From the NCBI GenBank assembly GCA_020860755.1, contig JAJBTQ010000033.1, positions 105,467 to 169,466 of the forward strand: a stretch of DNA of 64,000 nucleotides. The letters run 5' to 3'. This document shows, piece by piece, positions 9,797-18,375 of the stretch (position 1 is the stretch's first letter; the number at the start of each line of letters is the position of its first letter). Source of the stretch: Lachnospiraceae bacterium. Lineage in GTDB: Bacteria > Bacillota > Clostridia > Lachnospirales > Lachnospiraceae. Below the pieces are notes generated by a model that was not told the origin of the DNA, did not search any database, and was given only the letters and a program-made list of their open reading frames with translations. The translations under genes and the position numbers were made by a program.

Positions 9797-10990
9797 TTAC
9801 ACAAGACGATCTGCCTCGATCTCCAGGATCTCCGCGGTAGAGACAGCCGTCTCCACCATCTCATCGATCTTCTCGTCAAGCTTCTTCTCCGAGCGCTTGA
9901 TCGCTCCCACATTCGGCTTTGTCACGGGGTGTTTCGCGACAAAGATCGTACAACAGTCCTCGTACGGGAGGATGGATGTCTCAAACGTATCGATCCGCTC
10001 TGCGATCGATACGATATCATTTTTGTCAAATGCGATCAGAGGCCGGTAGACCGGCATTGTACAGACTTCGTTTGTCGCGGCAAGCGATTTCATGGTCTGG
10101 CTCGCGACCTGTCCGATGCTCTCCCCGGTGATCAGGCCGAGGCAGGCATCCTGCTTCGCGAAGTGCTCCGCGATCCGCATCATATAGCGGCGCATGATGA
10201 TCGTCAGCTCATCGTGCGGACAACAGTCATAGATATAGAGCTGAATATCCGTAAAGTTCACGATGTGCAGCCGTATGGGTCCGCTGTACCTCGCGACGAT
10301 CTTTGCCAGATCTATGACCTTCTGCTTCGCCCGCTCACTCGTATAGGGCGGTGCGTGAAAATAGACCGCCTCGATCACGACGCCGCGCTTTGCGATCATG
10401 TATCCGGCAACCGGACTGTCGATACCGCCGGATAAGAGGAGCATCGCTTTTCCCGCTGTTCCCACCGGCATGCCGCCGGGGCCGGGAATCGACTCGGAAT
10501 AGATGTTTAATTTGGTCCGAAGCTCCACATTAAGGCTGATCTCAGGGTTATGGACATCCACATGCATCTCCGGGTAGGCGTCCAAGATCGCATCTCCCAG
10601 TGCGACATTGATCTCCTGCGAATTCATCGGAAATTCCTTGTCCGCCCGCTTTGTAAACACCTTAAAGCTCTTGTTTTTATCCGGATAGACCTCGTCCATA
10701 TAGTCTATGACAGCCTGCTCAATATGAGGATAGTCCGTAAGCTCAACCTGCCACATGGGGCAGATCGCGATGATGCCGAACACACGGGAAAGCGCCAGAA
10801 CGGCATCGTCATAGTCGAAGGCTCCCTTAGCCTCTACATAGACGCGCCCCCGCTCGGTCGAGATCACAAAATTCCCCTCCACGGGCTGCAGGGCCAGTTT
10901 GATCTGATGGACGAGGGCGTCCTCAAAGAGATATCGATTTTTCCCTTTTATCCCGATCTCCCCATACTTGATCAAAAATGCCTGAAACAT
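9797..10990 (-). CDS. thiI: tRNA 4-thiouridine synthase ThiI
   Basis: 397 residues: N-terminal ferredoxin-like and THUMP domains (FLIKYGEIGIKGKNR at the start), then an ATP pyrophosphatase domain with the PP-loop LLSGGIDSPVAGYM. It adenylates tRNA U8 for sulfur insertion and in some bacteria supplies sulfur for thiazole synthesis. The C-terminal rhodanese domain of the E. coli enzyme is absent, as usual in Firmicutes. It is 45 bp downstream of a cysteine desulfurase, the expected sulfur donor. Confidence 0.96.
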   Translation of the reverse strand: MFQAFLIKYGEIGIKGKNRYLFEDALVHQIKLALQPVEGNFVISTERGRVYVEAKGAFDYDDAVLALSRVFGIIAICPMWQVELTDYPHIEQAVIDYMDEVYPDKNKSFKVFTKRADKEFPMNSQEINVALGDAILDAYPEMHVDVHNPEISLNVELRTKLNIYSESIPGPGGMPVGTAGKAMLLLSGGIDSPVAGYMIAKRGVVIEAVYFHAPPYTSERAKQKVIDLAKIVARYSGPIRLHIVNFTDIQLYIYDCCPHDELTIIMRRYMMRIAEHFAKQDACLGLITGESIGQVASQTMKSLAATNEVCTMPVYRPLIAFDKNDIVSIAERIDTFETSILPYEDCCTIFVAKHPVTKPNVGAIKRSEKKLDEKIDEMVETAVSTAEILEIEADRLV

Positions 10991-11035
10991 AGGGGCTCCT
11001 TTCCTGTCATCAAGGTAAAAAAATGCCGCCGGCCT

Positions 11036-12190
11036 TTAACGGCGCCGGTATTGCCGAAGAACGGGGAGCAGCTCTGCAAGCGCATCCGCCGTGTAGTCGA
11101 GCTCTTGTGCTGTCGTGTGTATGCTGAAGCTGAAGCGGAGCGTGGACTCCTGCTGGGAGGAATCCAGCCCGATCGCCGGCAGCGTCGTGCTGTCAGCCGG
11201 ATGTCCGGAGGCGCAGGCACTTCCCGCAGAGACAAAGATCTCTTTATCCTCCAAGGCGTGAAGCAGCACTTCACTTTTTACCCCGGAAAAGACCGCACTT
11301 ACGATGTGAGGCGCACTTTCTCTTCCTTCCCTGCCGTTGATCCTCACGCCCTCAAGCGCAGAGAGTCTATGAATGAAATGCTCCTTGAGCTCGTACATCT
11401 TTTCCGCGTTCGCTTCCGGGGCTTTAAAGATCTCCCGGACCGCTTCTCCAAATCCGGCGATACCAGGTGCATTTATCGTACCGGATCTCATATCACGCTG
11501 CTGGCCGCCGCCATACGTAATGGGACGGACCTTTGCCTTGTCCCGGATGTATAAAAATCCGACTCCCTTCGGGCCGTGGATCTTGTGCGCGCTGACCGAA
11601 AGCAGATCGATTCCCATTTTTTTCGGGTTGATCCTGCACTTCCCATAGGCCTGCACGGCATCCACATGGAACAGGATGTCCGGATTCTTCTCATGAATCA
11701 GTTTCCCGGCCTTTTCGACCGGTTCTAAGGCCCCCATCTCATTGTTTATCATCATAACAGAGATTAGGATCGTGTCATCCCGGATCGCCCCGGCGAGCTC
11801 ATCCAGTGAGATCTCCCCGTACTCGTTGACGCCTAAGCGGGTGACCTCAAAGCCCTCTTCCTCCAGGTGTTTTACGGCATTTTGTACGGAGGGATGCTCG
11901 ATGGCTGTCGTAATGATATGGCTGCCGGCGCGGCGGTTTGCCATGGCCGCTCCGATGATCGCGAGATTGTTGGACTCGGTGCCGCCGGAAGTAAAGACGA
12001 TCTCTTTTTCCTGACAGTGGAGCGTTTTGGCAATCTCAAGCGCAGCCGCCTTTACACAGCGCTCCGCCTCCACGCCCATCCGGTGCAGAGAGGAGGGGTT
12101 GCCGTAATCGATCGTGGATACTTTTGTCACAAGGTCGGCTGCCGCGTTGCTCATCTTTGTGGTGGCCGAATTGTCTAAATATACCTGCAT
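11036..12190 (-). CDS. Cysteine desulfurase (NifS/IscS family)
   Basis: 384-residue PLP enzyme that mobilises sulfur from cysteine. Landmarks: VYLDNSATTKMS at the start, TSGGTESNNLAI, SVSAHKIHGPKGVGF with the PLP lysine, and the active-site loop SAGSACASGHPADS holding the persulfide cysteine. The start is set at 12190, where CAGGAG lies 6 nt upstream. Its position just before thiI suggests it is the dedicated NifZ-like donor for tRNA thiolation rather than the main Isc/Suf desulfurase. Confidence 0.93.
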   Translation of the reverse strand: MQVYLDNSATTKMSNAAADLVTKVSTIDYGNPSSLHRMGVEAERCVKAAALEIAKTLHCQEKEIVFTSGGTESNNLAIIGAAMANRRAGSHIITTAIEHPSVQNAVKHLEEEGFEVTRLGVNEYGEISLDELAGAIRDDTILISVMMINNEMGALEPVEKAGKLIHEKNPDILFHVDAVQAYGKCRINPKKMGIDLLSVSAHKIHGPKGVGFLYIRDKAKVRPITYGGGQQRDMRSGTINAPGIAGFGEAVREIFKAPEANAEKMYELKEHFIHRLSALEGVRINGREGRESAPHIVSAVFSGVKSEVLLHALEDKEIFVSAGSACASGHPADSTTLPAIGLDSSQQESTLRFSFSIHTTAQELDYTADALAELLPVLRQYRRR

Positions 12191-12204
12191 GGGAAACTCC
12201 TGAT

Positions 12205-12960
12205 CTATCTTTCGCTGCGTGATCTTTTTTCCAATTCCAGCTTCACCAGATACAGTGCGCAGACCGCAGCCGTATCGGTGCACAGGACCTGCTGGCCCAA
12301 AGAGATGACATCCATGCACGCGCGGGCGGCGTCGATCTCATCCTCCGCAAATCCGCCCTCCGGGCCGATGAGGATGCCTAAAGATCTGCCTGGCTGCACT
12401 TTCTCCAGAGTCTTTACGGTCTTTTTCATGTTGCGCGCTTCCTCGTAGGGGACAAGGCGGATGTCACAGTACTCTTTCGCGTATGCCAATGCCTCCTCAA
12501 AGGACATAAGCCGGTGGACATGAGGGAAAAAACTCCTCTGGGCTTCCTCGGCGGCACTGTCCGCGAGGACCTGCCACTTCGTCCGCTTTTTCTCGATCTT
12601 TCGCTCATCGATCTTGCCGACACAGTTCTTCATCACAACGGGAATGACCTCATATACGCCCAGTTCGGCTGCCTTCTGGACCACGTATTCCATGCGGTCA
12701 TCCTTCGGGAGCGCCTGAAAGAGGTAGATGTCGGTGGGAACCTCCGCCTTGGGGACTTCCTCGTCAAGGATCTGAGCCTGCACAAAGTTGTCCGAGATCA
12801 TTGCGATCTCGCAGCAGTAGTCCTGCCCCTCCACCGTGCTGACACAGATCTTCTCTCCGGCCTTGAGCTTCAGCTCCTTTTTGATGCGGCGCACATCTGC
12901 GCCCGTGATGGTGATAAATCCGTTCCCGATCTGATCTTCCTGTACAAAAAACTGCTGCAT
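12205..12960 (-). CDS. rsmE: 16S rRNA (uracil1498-N3)-methyltransferase RsmE
   Basis: 251-residue SPOUT methyltransferase. The C-terminal knot is visible in LGILIGPEGGFAEDEID and ISLGQQVLCTDTAAVCALYL. Start at 12960 with GAGG 8 nt upstream, directly after the prmA stop at 12963; the rsmE-desulfurase gap is 14 bp. prmA-rsmE pairing is conserved across Firmicutes. Confidence 0.94.
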   Translation of the reverse strand: MQQFFVQEDQIGNGFITITGADVRRIKKELKLKAGEKICVSTVEGQDYCCEIAMISDNFVQAQILDEEVPKAEVPTDIYLFQALPKDDRMEYVVQKAAELGVYEVIPVVMKNCVGKIDERKIEKKRTKWQVLADSAAEEAQRSFFPHVHRLMSFEEALAYAKEYCDIRLVPYEEARNMKKTVKTLEKVQPGRSLGILIGPEGGFAEDEIDAARACMDVISLGQQVLCTDTAAVCALYLVKLELEKRSRSER

Positions 12961-12962
12961 TG

Positions 12963-13961
12963 CTATTTCCTCGCCGTGATCGCGACCCACTCACCCTGAT
13001 GGTTGATCTCAAGTACAAAAAGTCCCGCCTCTTCGATCGCATCCTTTACTTCCTCTTCCTTAAAGTCAATGATACCCGAGGCGATGAACACACCGCCCTC
13101 TTTTAAGCATGCCGGGACCTTCGGCGCCATGGGGATGAGCACTTCCGCTAAAATATTTGCAGCGACGATATCATACTGCCCCGTGCCAAGTTGTCTCTGC
13201 AGGTCTTCATCCTCGATCAGATTTCCAAGATAAAGATCGCAGAGGCTTTTCTTCAGCCGGTTGATCTCAAAATTCGCGCGTGTGGAAGACAGGCAATCCT
13301 CATCGATGTCCGTCCCTGTCACATGGGCAGCACCAAGCTTTAAGGCTGCAATAGACAGGATCCCGCTGCCGCATCCCAAGTCCAGTACGCTGTCGCCCTC
13401 ACGCACATATCGCATGAGCTGGCGGATGCAAAGCTGCGTCGTCTCGTGCTTTCCTGTGCCGAATGAGATGCCCGGGTCGATCTCAATGAGGATCTTATCT
13501 GCGTCTGCCGCCGTAGGATCCTCCCAGGTCGGTTTGATCAGGATCGCGCGGCCTGCCTCCGGTCCTGTCCCGTCCGCCCCATCCGCTTCATCGGCCTCAA
13601 TGGTAAAGGCGTGAAAAAACTCTTTCCAGTTGTTCATCCAGTCCGCGTCCTCGGTCTCACTTACGGAGATCTCGGCCGAACCAACATCCGTGAATCCGGA
13701 AAGCTCGCCAAGAGCTTCCCGCACGCCGCTTAGGATCTCCTCGTGATCCGAATCGGCGTCCAGATAAAAACTGACACGGCTAATCCCGTCGTCCTCCGGG
13801 AGTTCCGGCGGGATATCGATGAACATCTTCGCAGTGTCAGTCTCGGAAAGCGGTACCTGATTTTCAATCTCCACGCCCTCGATGCCGAGGTCGGCTAAAG
13901 CGCTGCTTACCAAGTCCTCCGCTGCCGTGGTTGTCTCTATCGTATAGCGAATCCATTTCAT
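12963..13961 (-). CDS. prmA: Ribosomal protein L11 methyltransferase
   Basis: 332 residues. The SAM-binding motif LDLGCGSGILSIAALKLGA and the substrate-region IDPGISFGTGKHETTQL identify PrmA, which trimethylates ribosomal protein L11. A DEADGADGTGPEAG insertion near residue 135 is lineage-specific low-complexity sequence. First gene of the prmA-rsmE-desulfurase-thiI operon. Confidence 0.95.
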   Translation of the reverse strand: MKWIRYTIETTTAAEDLVSSALADLGIEGVEIENQVPLSETDTAKMFIDIPPELPEDDGISRVSFYLDADSDHEEILSGVREALGELSGFTDVGSAEISVSETEDADWMNNWKEFFHAFTIEADEADGADGTGPEAGRAILIKPTWEDPTAADADKILIEIDPGISFGTGKHETTQLCIRQLMRYVREGDSVLDLGCGSGILSIAALKLGAAHVTGTDIDEDCLSSTRANFEINRLKKSLCDLYLGNLIEDEDLQRQLGTGQYDIVAANILAEVLIPMAPKVPACLKEGGVFIASGIIDFKEEEVKDAIEEAGLFVLEINHQGEWVAITARK

Positions 13962-14050
13962 ATATGGTTCCTCCGGGAGATTTGGCCTGTTTTCAAATAA
14001 ATGTCTGGATTCGCACCTATTCTAACAAACCTCCCCCGCGATTGCAATCT

Positions 14051-14980
14051 CTAGCTAAACAGTGGAGTCGAATAGTAACGGTCTCCGCCGTCCGGAAGGA
14101 TCGCGACGATCGTCTTCCCCTTGCACTCCGGGCGTGCCTCCAGTTCAAGTGCCGCCGCAAGCGCCGCTCCGGAAGAGATGCCGGCTAAGATTCCCTCTGC
14201 CTTTGCCAGATATTTCGCCGTGGAAAAAGCGTCATCATCGTAGACGGGGAGAATCTCGTCGTAGATCTTGGTATCTAAGGTCTCCGGCACGAAGTTTGCG
14301 CCGATGCCCTGGATCTTGTGCGGTCCCGCCTGCCCTTTGGTGAGCAGCGGCGAAAATGACGGCTCGACCGCGATCACTTTTACGTTAGGATTCTTCTCTT
14401 TTAAATAACGGCCCGCTCCGCTTAAGGTTCCGCCCGTTCCGACTCCGGCGACAAAGTAATCCACCTGGCCATCGGTGTCCGCCCAGATCTCCGGACCGGT
14501 CGTCTCATAGTGCGCTTTTGGGTTGGCCGGATTGACAAACTGTCCCGGGATAAAGCTGTTCGGCCTTGCCGCAGCAAGTTTCTCCGCCTTCTCAACAGCA
14601 CCCGCCATCCCCTTCGCTCCCTCGGTCAGCACGATCTCCGCGCCGTAAGCGGCAAGGATACGTCTGCGCTCCACACTCATCGTCTCCGGCATCGTAAGGA
14701 TGATGCGGTATCCCTTCGCGGCGGCGATGGCTGCCAGCCCGATCCCGGTGTTTCCGGATGTCGGCTCGATGATCACAGAATCCTTTTGTAAGAGGCCTTT
14801 CGCCTCCGCATCCTCGATCATGGCTTGGGCAATCCGGTCCTTTACGGACCCTCCGGGGTTGAAACTCTCCAGCTTGACCAGCACGGTTGCCTTTAATTTT
14901 AAGTCTTTTTCTATGTTGGTCACTTCAACGAGCGGGGTATTCCCGATCAGTTCGGTCGCTCCATGATAGATATTAGCCAT
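14051..14980 (-). CDS. cysK: Cysteine synthase A (O-acetylserine sulfhydrylase)
   Basis: 309-residue PLP enzyme forming cysteine from O-acetylserine and sulfide. The PLP lysine lies in LESFNPGGSVKDRIAQAM, the substrate loop in EPTSGNTGIGLAAIAAA, and the phosphate-binding loop in VGTGGTLSGAGRYLK. The C-terminus ends IVAILPDGGDRYYSTPLF, typical of CysK rather than CBS or CysM. It precedes the operon that consumes cysteine for tRNA thiolation, but with its own promoter and no shared transcript shown. Confidence 0.96.
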   Translation of the reverse strand: MANIYHGATELIGNTPLVEVTNIEKDLKLKATVLVKLESFNPGGSVKDRIAQAMIEDAEAKGLLQKDSVIIEPTSGNTGIGLAAIAAAKGYRIILTMPETMSVERRRILAAYGAEIVLTEGAKGMAGAVEKAEKLAAARPNSFIPGQFVNPANPKAHYETTGPEIWADTDGQVDYFVAGVGTGGTLSGAGRYLKEKNPNVKVIAVEPSFSPLLTKGQAGPHKIQGIGANFVPETLDTKIYDEILPVYDDDAFSTAKYLAKAEGILAGISSGAALAAALELEARPECKGKTIVAILPDGGDRYYSTPLFS

Positions 14981-15015
14981 TGTTCTTATCCTCCTGTTTT
15001 TAAAAAGTGTGTATT

Positions 15016-15046
15016 ATTATAGTGCGGATTGCTTCGTGCTAAGCAC
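15016..15046 (-). promoter_or_regulatory. Probable cysK promoter with palindrome over the -35 region
   Basis: Reading the minus strand, a TATAAT (15021 to 15016) lies 35 bp upstream of the cysK start. The place where the -35 box should be is occupied by a perfect palindrome, GTGCTAAGCAC at 15036-15046, and the -35 itself is poor. This is consistent with repressor or activator control of cysK; the regulator is unknown. Confidence 0.4.
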
Positions 15047-15116
15047 TTGTAAATCTCTGCTGCCTGTGATAAACTTTCCCTGTCTGAACATTCTTTTTTG
15101 CGTTCTGAATCTCGAT

Positions 15117-16019
15117 TTGAATTACAATTCATTTAAAGAAGCCGTTATAAAACGCTTAACGGCAGATATTCCAAATCCGAAACATATCCTGATCCAAAAA
15201 GTCCGCCGGAACAACGGGGAGTTTCTCGACGCCCTTGTGATCCTGGAAGACGGGGTAAATATCGGGCCGACGCTCTATCTCAACCACTATTACAGCGATG
15301 TGGCGGAGGGTTTAAGCTTTTCCGCGGTCTACCGGAAGATCGTGAACTGTTATGAGAATAACAAAACAACAAAACGGATCGACGTGGGATTTTTCACCGA
15401 CTTTCACCGCATTCGCTCCAGGCTCATGATCAAGCTCATTCACCGCGAAAAAAATAGGGGGTTTTTGCGGGAAGACGTGCCCCATATTCCGTTTCTCGAC
15501 CTTGCGATCGTCATTTACGGTATGTTCCCGGTGGACCCGGATATCGGAAATGCGACTATTCTAATCGACAATTCACATCTGGCGCTCTGGGAGACAAGCA
15601 TGGAGGAGCTCTTTCCCATCGCGATGGAAAATTCCAGAAAGTTCCTGCCTCCGCAGCTTGAAAGCCTCCATCAGGTACTTCGGGACCTGACCGACATGCC
15701 GGGATATCCGACCATACCGGTCGCGGACGATCCGCTGTTTCCCATGTACGTCCTGACAAACGAACAGAACCTGTTCGGCGCGGCCTGCATGGTCTATGAC
15801 GGGCTGTTAAAAAGCTATGCCGGGCAGTTCGGATCCGATCTCTACATCCTGCCCAGCAGCATTCACGAGGTCATCCTTGTCCCGTTTCACGGAATCGACC
15901 GGATGGAGGAGTTCTCCGCCATGGTCAGGGAAGTAAATGAGACACAGGTGGCGCCGGAAGACATCCTCTCCGACCACGCCTACTACTATTCCCTCGAGGA
16001 AGACAGACTTCATGGCTAA
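15117..16019 (+). CDS. DUF5688 family protein
   Basis: About 300 residues with the DUF5688 features: a short N-terminal FKEAVIKRL helix, VRRNNGEFLDALVILEDGVNIGPTLYLN, and the C-terminal LYILPSSIHEVILVP segment. The family is frequent in Lachnospiraceae and has no assigned function. The start is uncertain. I chose a TTG at 15117 because it gives NYNSFKEAV, like other family N-termini; the frame is open from a GTG at 15009, which would add a Cys/Phe-rich stretch unlike the family. Neither has a good ribosome site. The 3' end overlaps glgA convergently by 4 bp. Confidence 0.75.
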   Translation: MNYNSFKEAVIKRLTADIPNPKHILIQKVRRNNGEFLDALVILEDGVNIGPTLYLNHYYSDVAEGLSFSAVYRKIVNCYENNKTTKRIDVGFFTDFHRIRSRLMIKLIHREKNRGFLREDVPHIPFLDLAIVIYGMFPVDPDIGNATILIDNSHLALWETSMEELFPIAMENSRKFLPPQLESLHQVLRDLTDMPGYPTIPVADDPLFPMYVLTNEQNLFGAACMVYDGLLKSYAGQFGSDLYILPSSIHEVILVPFHGIDRMEEFSAMVREVNETQVAPEDILSDHAYYYSLEEDRLHG

Positions 16020-17677
16020 GTGTCTTTTTCGGCATTTTTCGGCTCCGCCGGCTTTTTGGCGGAAGCCTTTTTCTTTGACGCTGCCTTCTTCGGTTTGGCA
16101 GCGTCTTTTTTTTCTGCCTCTTTTTTCTCCTGCTCTAAGCGCATCCGCATGAGAAGTTCTTCCTCCCTGCGCTCCTGCGCGATCCGCTCGGCCTCCTCTT
16201 TTTGGAGCTGCTCTTTTATACTTTTCTGCTCCTCCTCCTCGATAAGTTCTTCATAGAGAGCGGCATATTTTTTGCAGGATGCCTTCCAGGAAAAATCTTT
16301 TTCCATGCCCCGCTTTACGATCTCCAGCCATTCCTCAGGATACTGCGTATAGATCTTGTCGGCATAACGGATCATAAAAAGCATCTCGTGCGCGTTGTAA
16401 TTATGAAAACTGAAGCCCGTACCCGTATGTTCAAACTCGTTGTACGGCTCCACGCTGTCCTTTAAACCGCCCGTCTCCCGGACCAGCGGGACCGAACCGT
16501 AGCGCAGCGCGATCATCTGGCTTATTCCGCAGGGTTCAAACAGGGAAGGCATCAAAAACGCATCGGAGGACGCATAAATCTCCTGTGCCAGATCATCCGA
16601 ATATGCGATATTTGCAGAGACACGCCCGGGATATTTCCCGGCGAAAAACCGGAACATGTTCTCATATCTCTCTTCGCCTGTTCCCAGGACTGCAATCTGG
16701 ATATCGGGGATCCCAAGGATCTCATCCAAAATGTAGTCGACCAGATCGAACCCCTTCTGGTCGGTAAGCCTGGAGACGATCCCGATCAAAAAGGCATCCG
16801 CCTTCTCATTAAGGCCAAGTTCCCGCTGAAGATCAGCCTTGTTCTTGCGCTTATATTCAGCAACGTCATCTTCCAGACGGAATGCGATATGTTTGTCTGT
16901 CTTCGGGTTTTGAGTCCGATAGTCCAGGCCGTTTAAAATGCCGGCAAGACGATACGATCTAAGGCGCAGCAACCCGTCCAGCCCCTCGCCGAATTCCATG
17001 GTCTGGATCTCTTTTGCATAAGTCTCGCTGACCGTGGTGATATAGTCGGAAAAGACGAGGCCGCCCTTTAACAGGTTCGCCTGTCCGTAGCTTTCCATCG
17101 TGTCCATCCCGAAATACTCCTGCGGCAGCCCGGTCACATCGCGGATTGCATCGATATACCAGCGGCCCTGATATTTCAGATTGTGGATCGTGAATACCGT
17201 GCGGATATGGTGATAAAACTCATCCTGCCGATACTGCGCGTCCAGAAATACGGGAACAAGCCCGGTCTGCCAGTCATGGCAGTGGATGATATCCGGCTTA
17301 AAGTCTATGACCGGCAGGATCGTTAAGACCGCTTTTGAAAAATAGGCAAACTTCTCCGCGTCCTGATAGATCTCCCCGTAGGGAGCCGGACCGGAAAAAT
17401 AATACTCATTGTCGATAAAGTAAAATGTGACTCCCCCGGATTTCAGCTGATAGATGCCCGCGTACTGCGTCCGCCAGCTTAAGCTCACCTGACACTCGGC
17501 CACAAGCTCCATCTTTCGGCGGTATTTTTCATCCATACACATATATTTTGGCAGCACGACGCGCACATCATACTTCTTTTTTGAAAAATACTTTGGCAGA
17601 GATCCGACCACATCCGCCAATCCCCCCGTCTTGATAAACGGAACTGCTTCGGATGCGGCAAACAGGATATTTTTCAT
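16016..17677 (-). CDS. glgA: Glycogen synthase with charged C-terminal tail
   Basis: 553 residues, GT5 family, using ADP-glucose to extend alpha-1,4-glucan. The N-terminal ADP-glucose motif is EAVPFIKTGGLADVVGSLP, and the C-terminal domain has the PSLFEPCGISQMIALRYG catalytic loop. Usual GlgA length is about 480 residues. Here the last roughly 75 residues form a Glu/Lys/Arg helix that ends in a Lys-Ala-Pro-rich tail (KPKKAASKKKASAKKPAEPK), absent from model GlgA. Start at 17677, with AAGGGGAAG just upstream; no other glg genes are nearby. Confidence 0.93.
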   Translation of the reverse strand: MKNILFAASEAVPFIKTGGLADVVGSLPKYFSKKKYDVRVVLPKYMCMDEKYRRKMELVAECQVSLSWRTQYAGIYQLKSGGVTFYFIDNEYYFSGPAPYGEIYQDAEKFAYFSKAVLTILPVIDFKPDIIHCHDWQTGLVPVFLDAQYRQDEFYHHIRTVFTIHNLKYQGRWYIDAIRDVTGLPQEYFGMDTMESYGQANLLKGGLVFSDYITTVSETYAKEIQTMEFGEGLDGLLRLRSYRLAGILNGLDYRTQNPKTDKHIAFRLEDDVAEYKRKNKADLQRELGLNEKADAFLIGIVSRLTDQKGFDLVDYILDEILGIPDIQIAVLGTGEERYENMFRFFAGKYPGRVSANIAYSDDLAQEIYASSDAFLMPSLFEPCGISQMIALRYGSVPLVRETGGLKDSVEPYNEFEHTGTGFSFHNYNAHEMLFMIRYADKIYTQYPEEWLEIVKRGMEKDFSWKASCKKYAALYEELIEEEEQKSIKEQLQKEEAERIAQERREEELLMRMRLEQEKKEAEKKDAAKPKKAASKKKASAKKPAEPKNAEKDT

Positions 17678-17742
17678 AGCTTCCCCTTCCAAACAAAACT
17701 TCCTCCGAAAATGGGTGGACGCGAGTGTATCCACACAAAATA

Positions 17743-17770
17743 ATCATACTACATTTTTCACAAAAAACAA
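17743..17770 (-). promoter_or_regulatory. Putative glgA promoter overlapping the hsp20 terminator
   Basis: Minus strand: TTGTTT (17770-17765), 16-bp spacer, TATGAT (17748-17743). The -35 box is made from the T-run of the upstream terminator. Confidence 0.5.
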
Positions 17771-17795
17771 CCCGCCCTGACTAAACAGGACGGGT
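17764..17795 (-). terminator. Terminator downstream of hsp20 (bidirectional shape)
   Basis: Stem ACCCGTCCTG / CAGGGCGGGT (minus strand, one wobble), 6-nt loop, followed by TTGTTTTTT. A T-run is also present on the plus-strand side. Confidence 0.85.
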
Positions 17796-17829
17796 CGTTT
17801 TTTTAGGAAGGTTTATGGAAAGGTAGGTG

Positions 17830-18270
17830 TCAGCTCTCGATCGAAATGTACTGTTTTTCTTCCTCTTCAGTACTTTTCTCGATCTTAGGCACTGTCACTG
17901 TAAGGACACCATCGGTGTATTTCGCCTTGATATCCTCCTGAGTCACCGCATCGCCTACATAGAAGCTCCTGCGGTACTTACCGGTATAACGCTCTCTGCG
18001 GATGTACTGTTCATTCTCATCCTTGTCTTCGTTCTCCTCGGAGTGCTCGGCGCTGATCGTCATGTATCCGTCTTTAAGCTCAGCTTTTACATCATCAGCG
18101 GCAAAGCCGGGCAGGTTCATCTCAATCTCATAGCTGTCTTCGCAGTCCTTGATATCAGTACTGATGCTCTTCACACATTCAGTTCCTGCAGATTGGAAAG
18201 CATCCTTAAAAAAGTCGTCTACCATACGGCTGACATAATTTCCTCCATAAACAACACTAGGTCTCATCAT
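17830..18270 (-). CDS. Small heat-shock protein, Hsp20/alpha-crystallin family
   Basis: 146-residue ATP-independent holdase. The alpha-crystallin domain spans about residues 38-135, with YEIEMNLPGFAADDVKAELKDG and the C-terminal YTDGVLTVTVPKIEK (the conserved G-V-L motif). Tandem ATG codons follow GAGGGGAT. It has its own promoter inside the 3' end of the preceding gene and a strong terminator, so it is a monocistronic stress gene. Confidence 0.95.
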   Translation of the reverse strand: MMRPSVVYGGNYVSRMVDDFFKDAFQSAGTECVKSISTDIKDCEDSYEIEMNLPGFAADDVKAELKDGYMTISAEHSEENEDKDENEQYIRRERYTGKYRRSFYVGDAVTQEDIKAKYTDGVLTVTVPKIEKSTEEEEKQYISIES

Positions 18271-18333
18271 TTATATCCCCTCTTTCTCAAAATTTTTGTG
18301 TGTTCAGATAGTTTTTTTCTATCTGTTATACAC

Positions 18334-18375
18334 ATGATATAACATTTGTTAGCCAATGTCAAGAGGGAGTGCTAA
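18334..18375 (-). promoter_or_regulatory. hsp20 promoter with a CIRCE-like HrcA operator
   Basis: Minus strand: TTGACA (18362-18357), 17-bp spacer, TATCAT (18339-18334). A CIRCE-like element covers 18349-18375: one perfect half TTAGCACTC, a 9-bp spacer, then a degenerate second half ATTGGCTAA (5 of 9 matches to GAGTGCTAA). The -35 box lies across the spacer and second half, so HrcA binding would block it. The element overlaps the last codons of the upstream gene. Confidence 0.7.

Noticed and set aside
10550..11554. Long plus-strand open frame opposite thiI and the cysteine desulfurase
   Set aside because: Shadow of two conserved genes on the other strand, with no start signal or family match.
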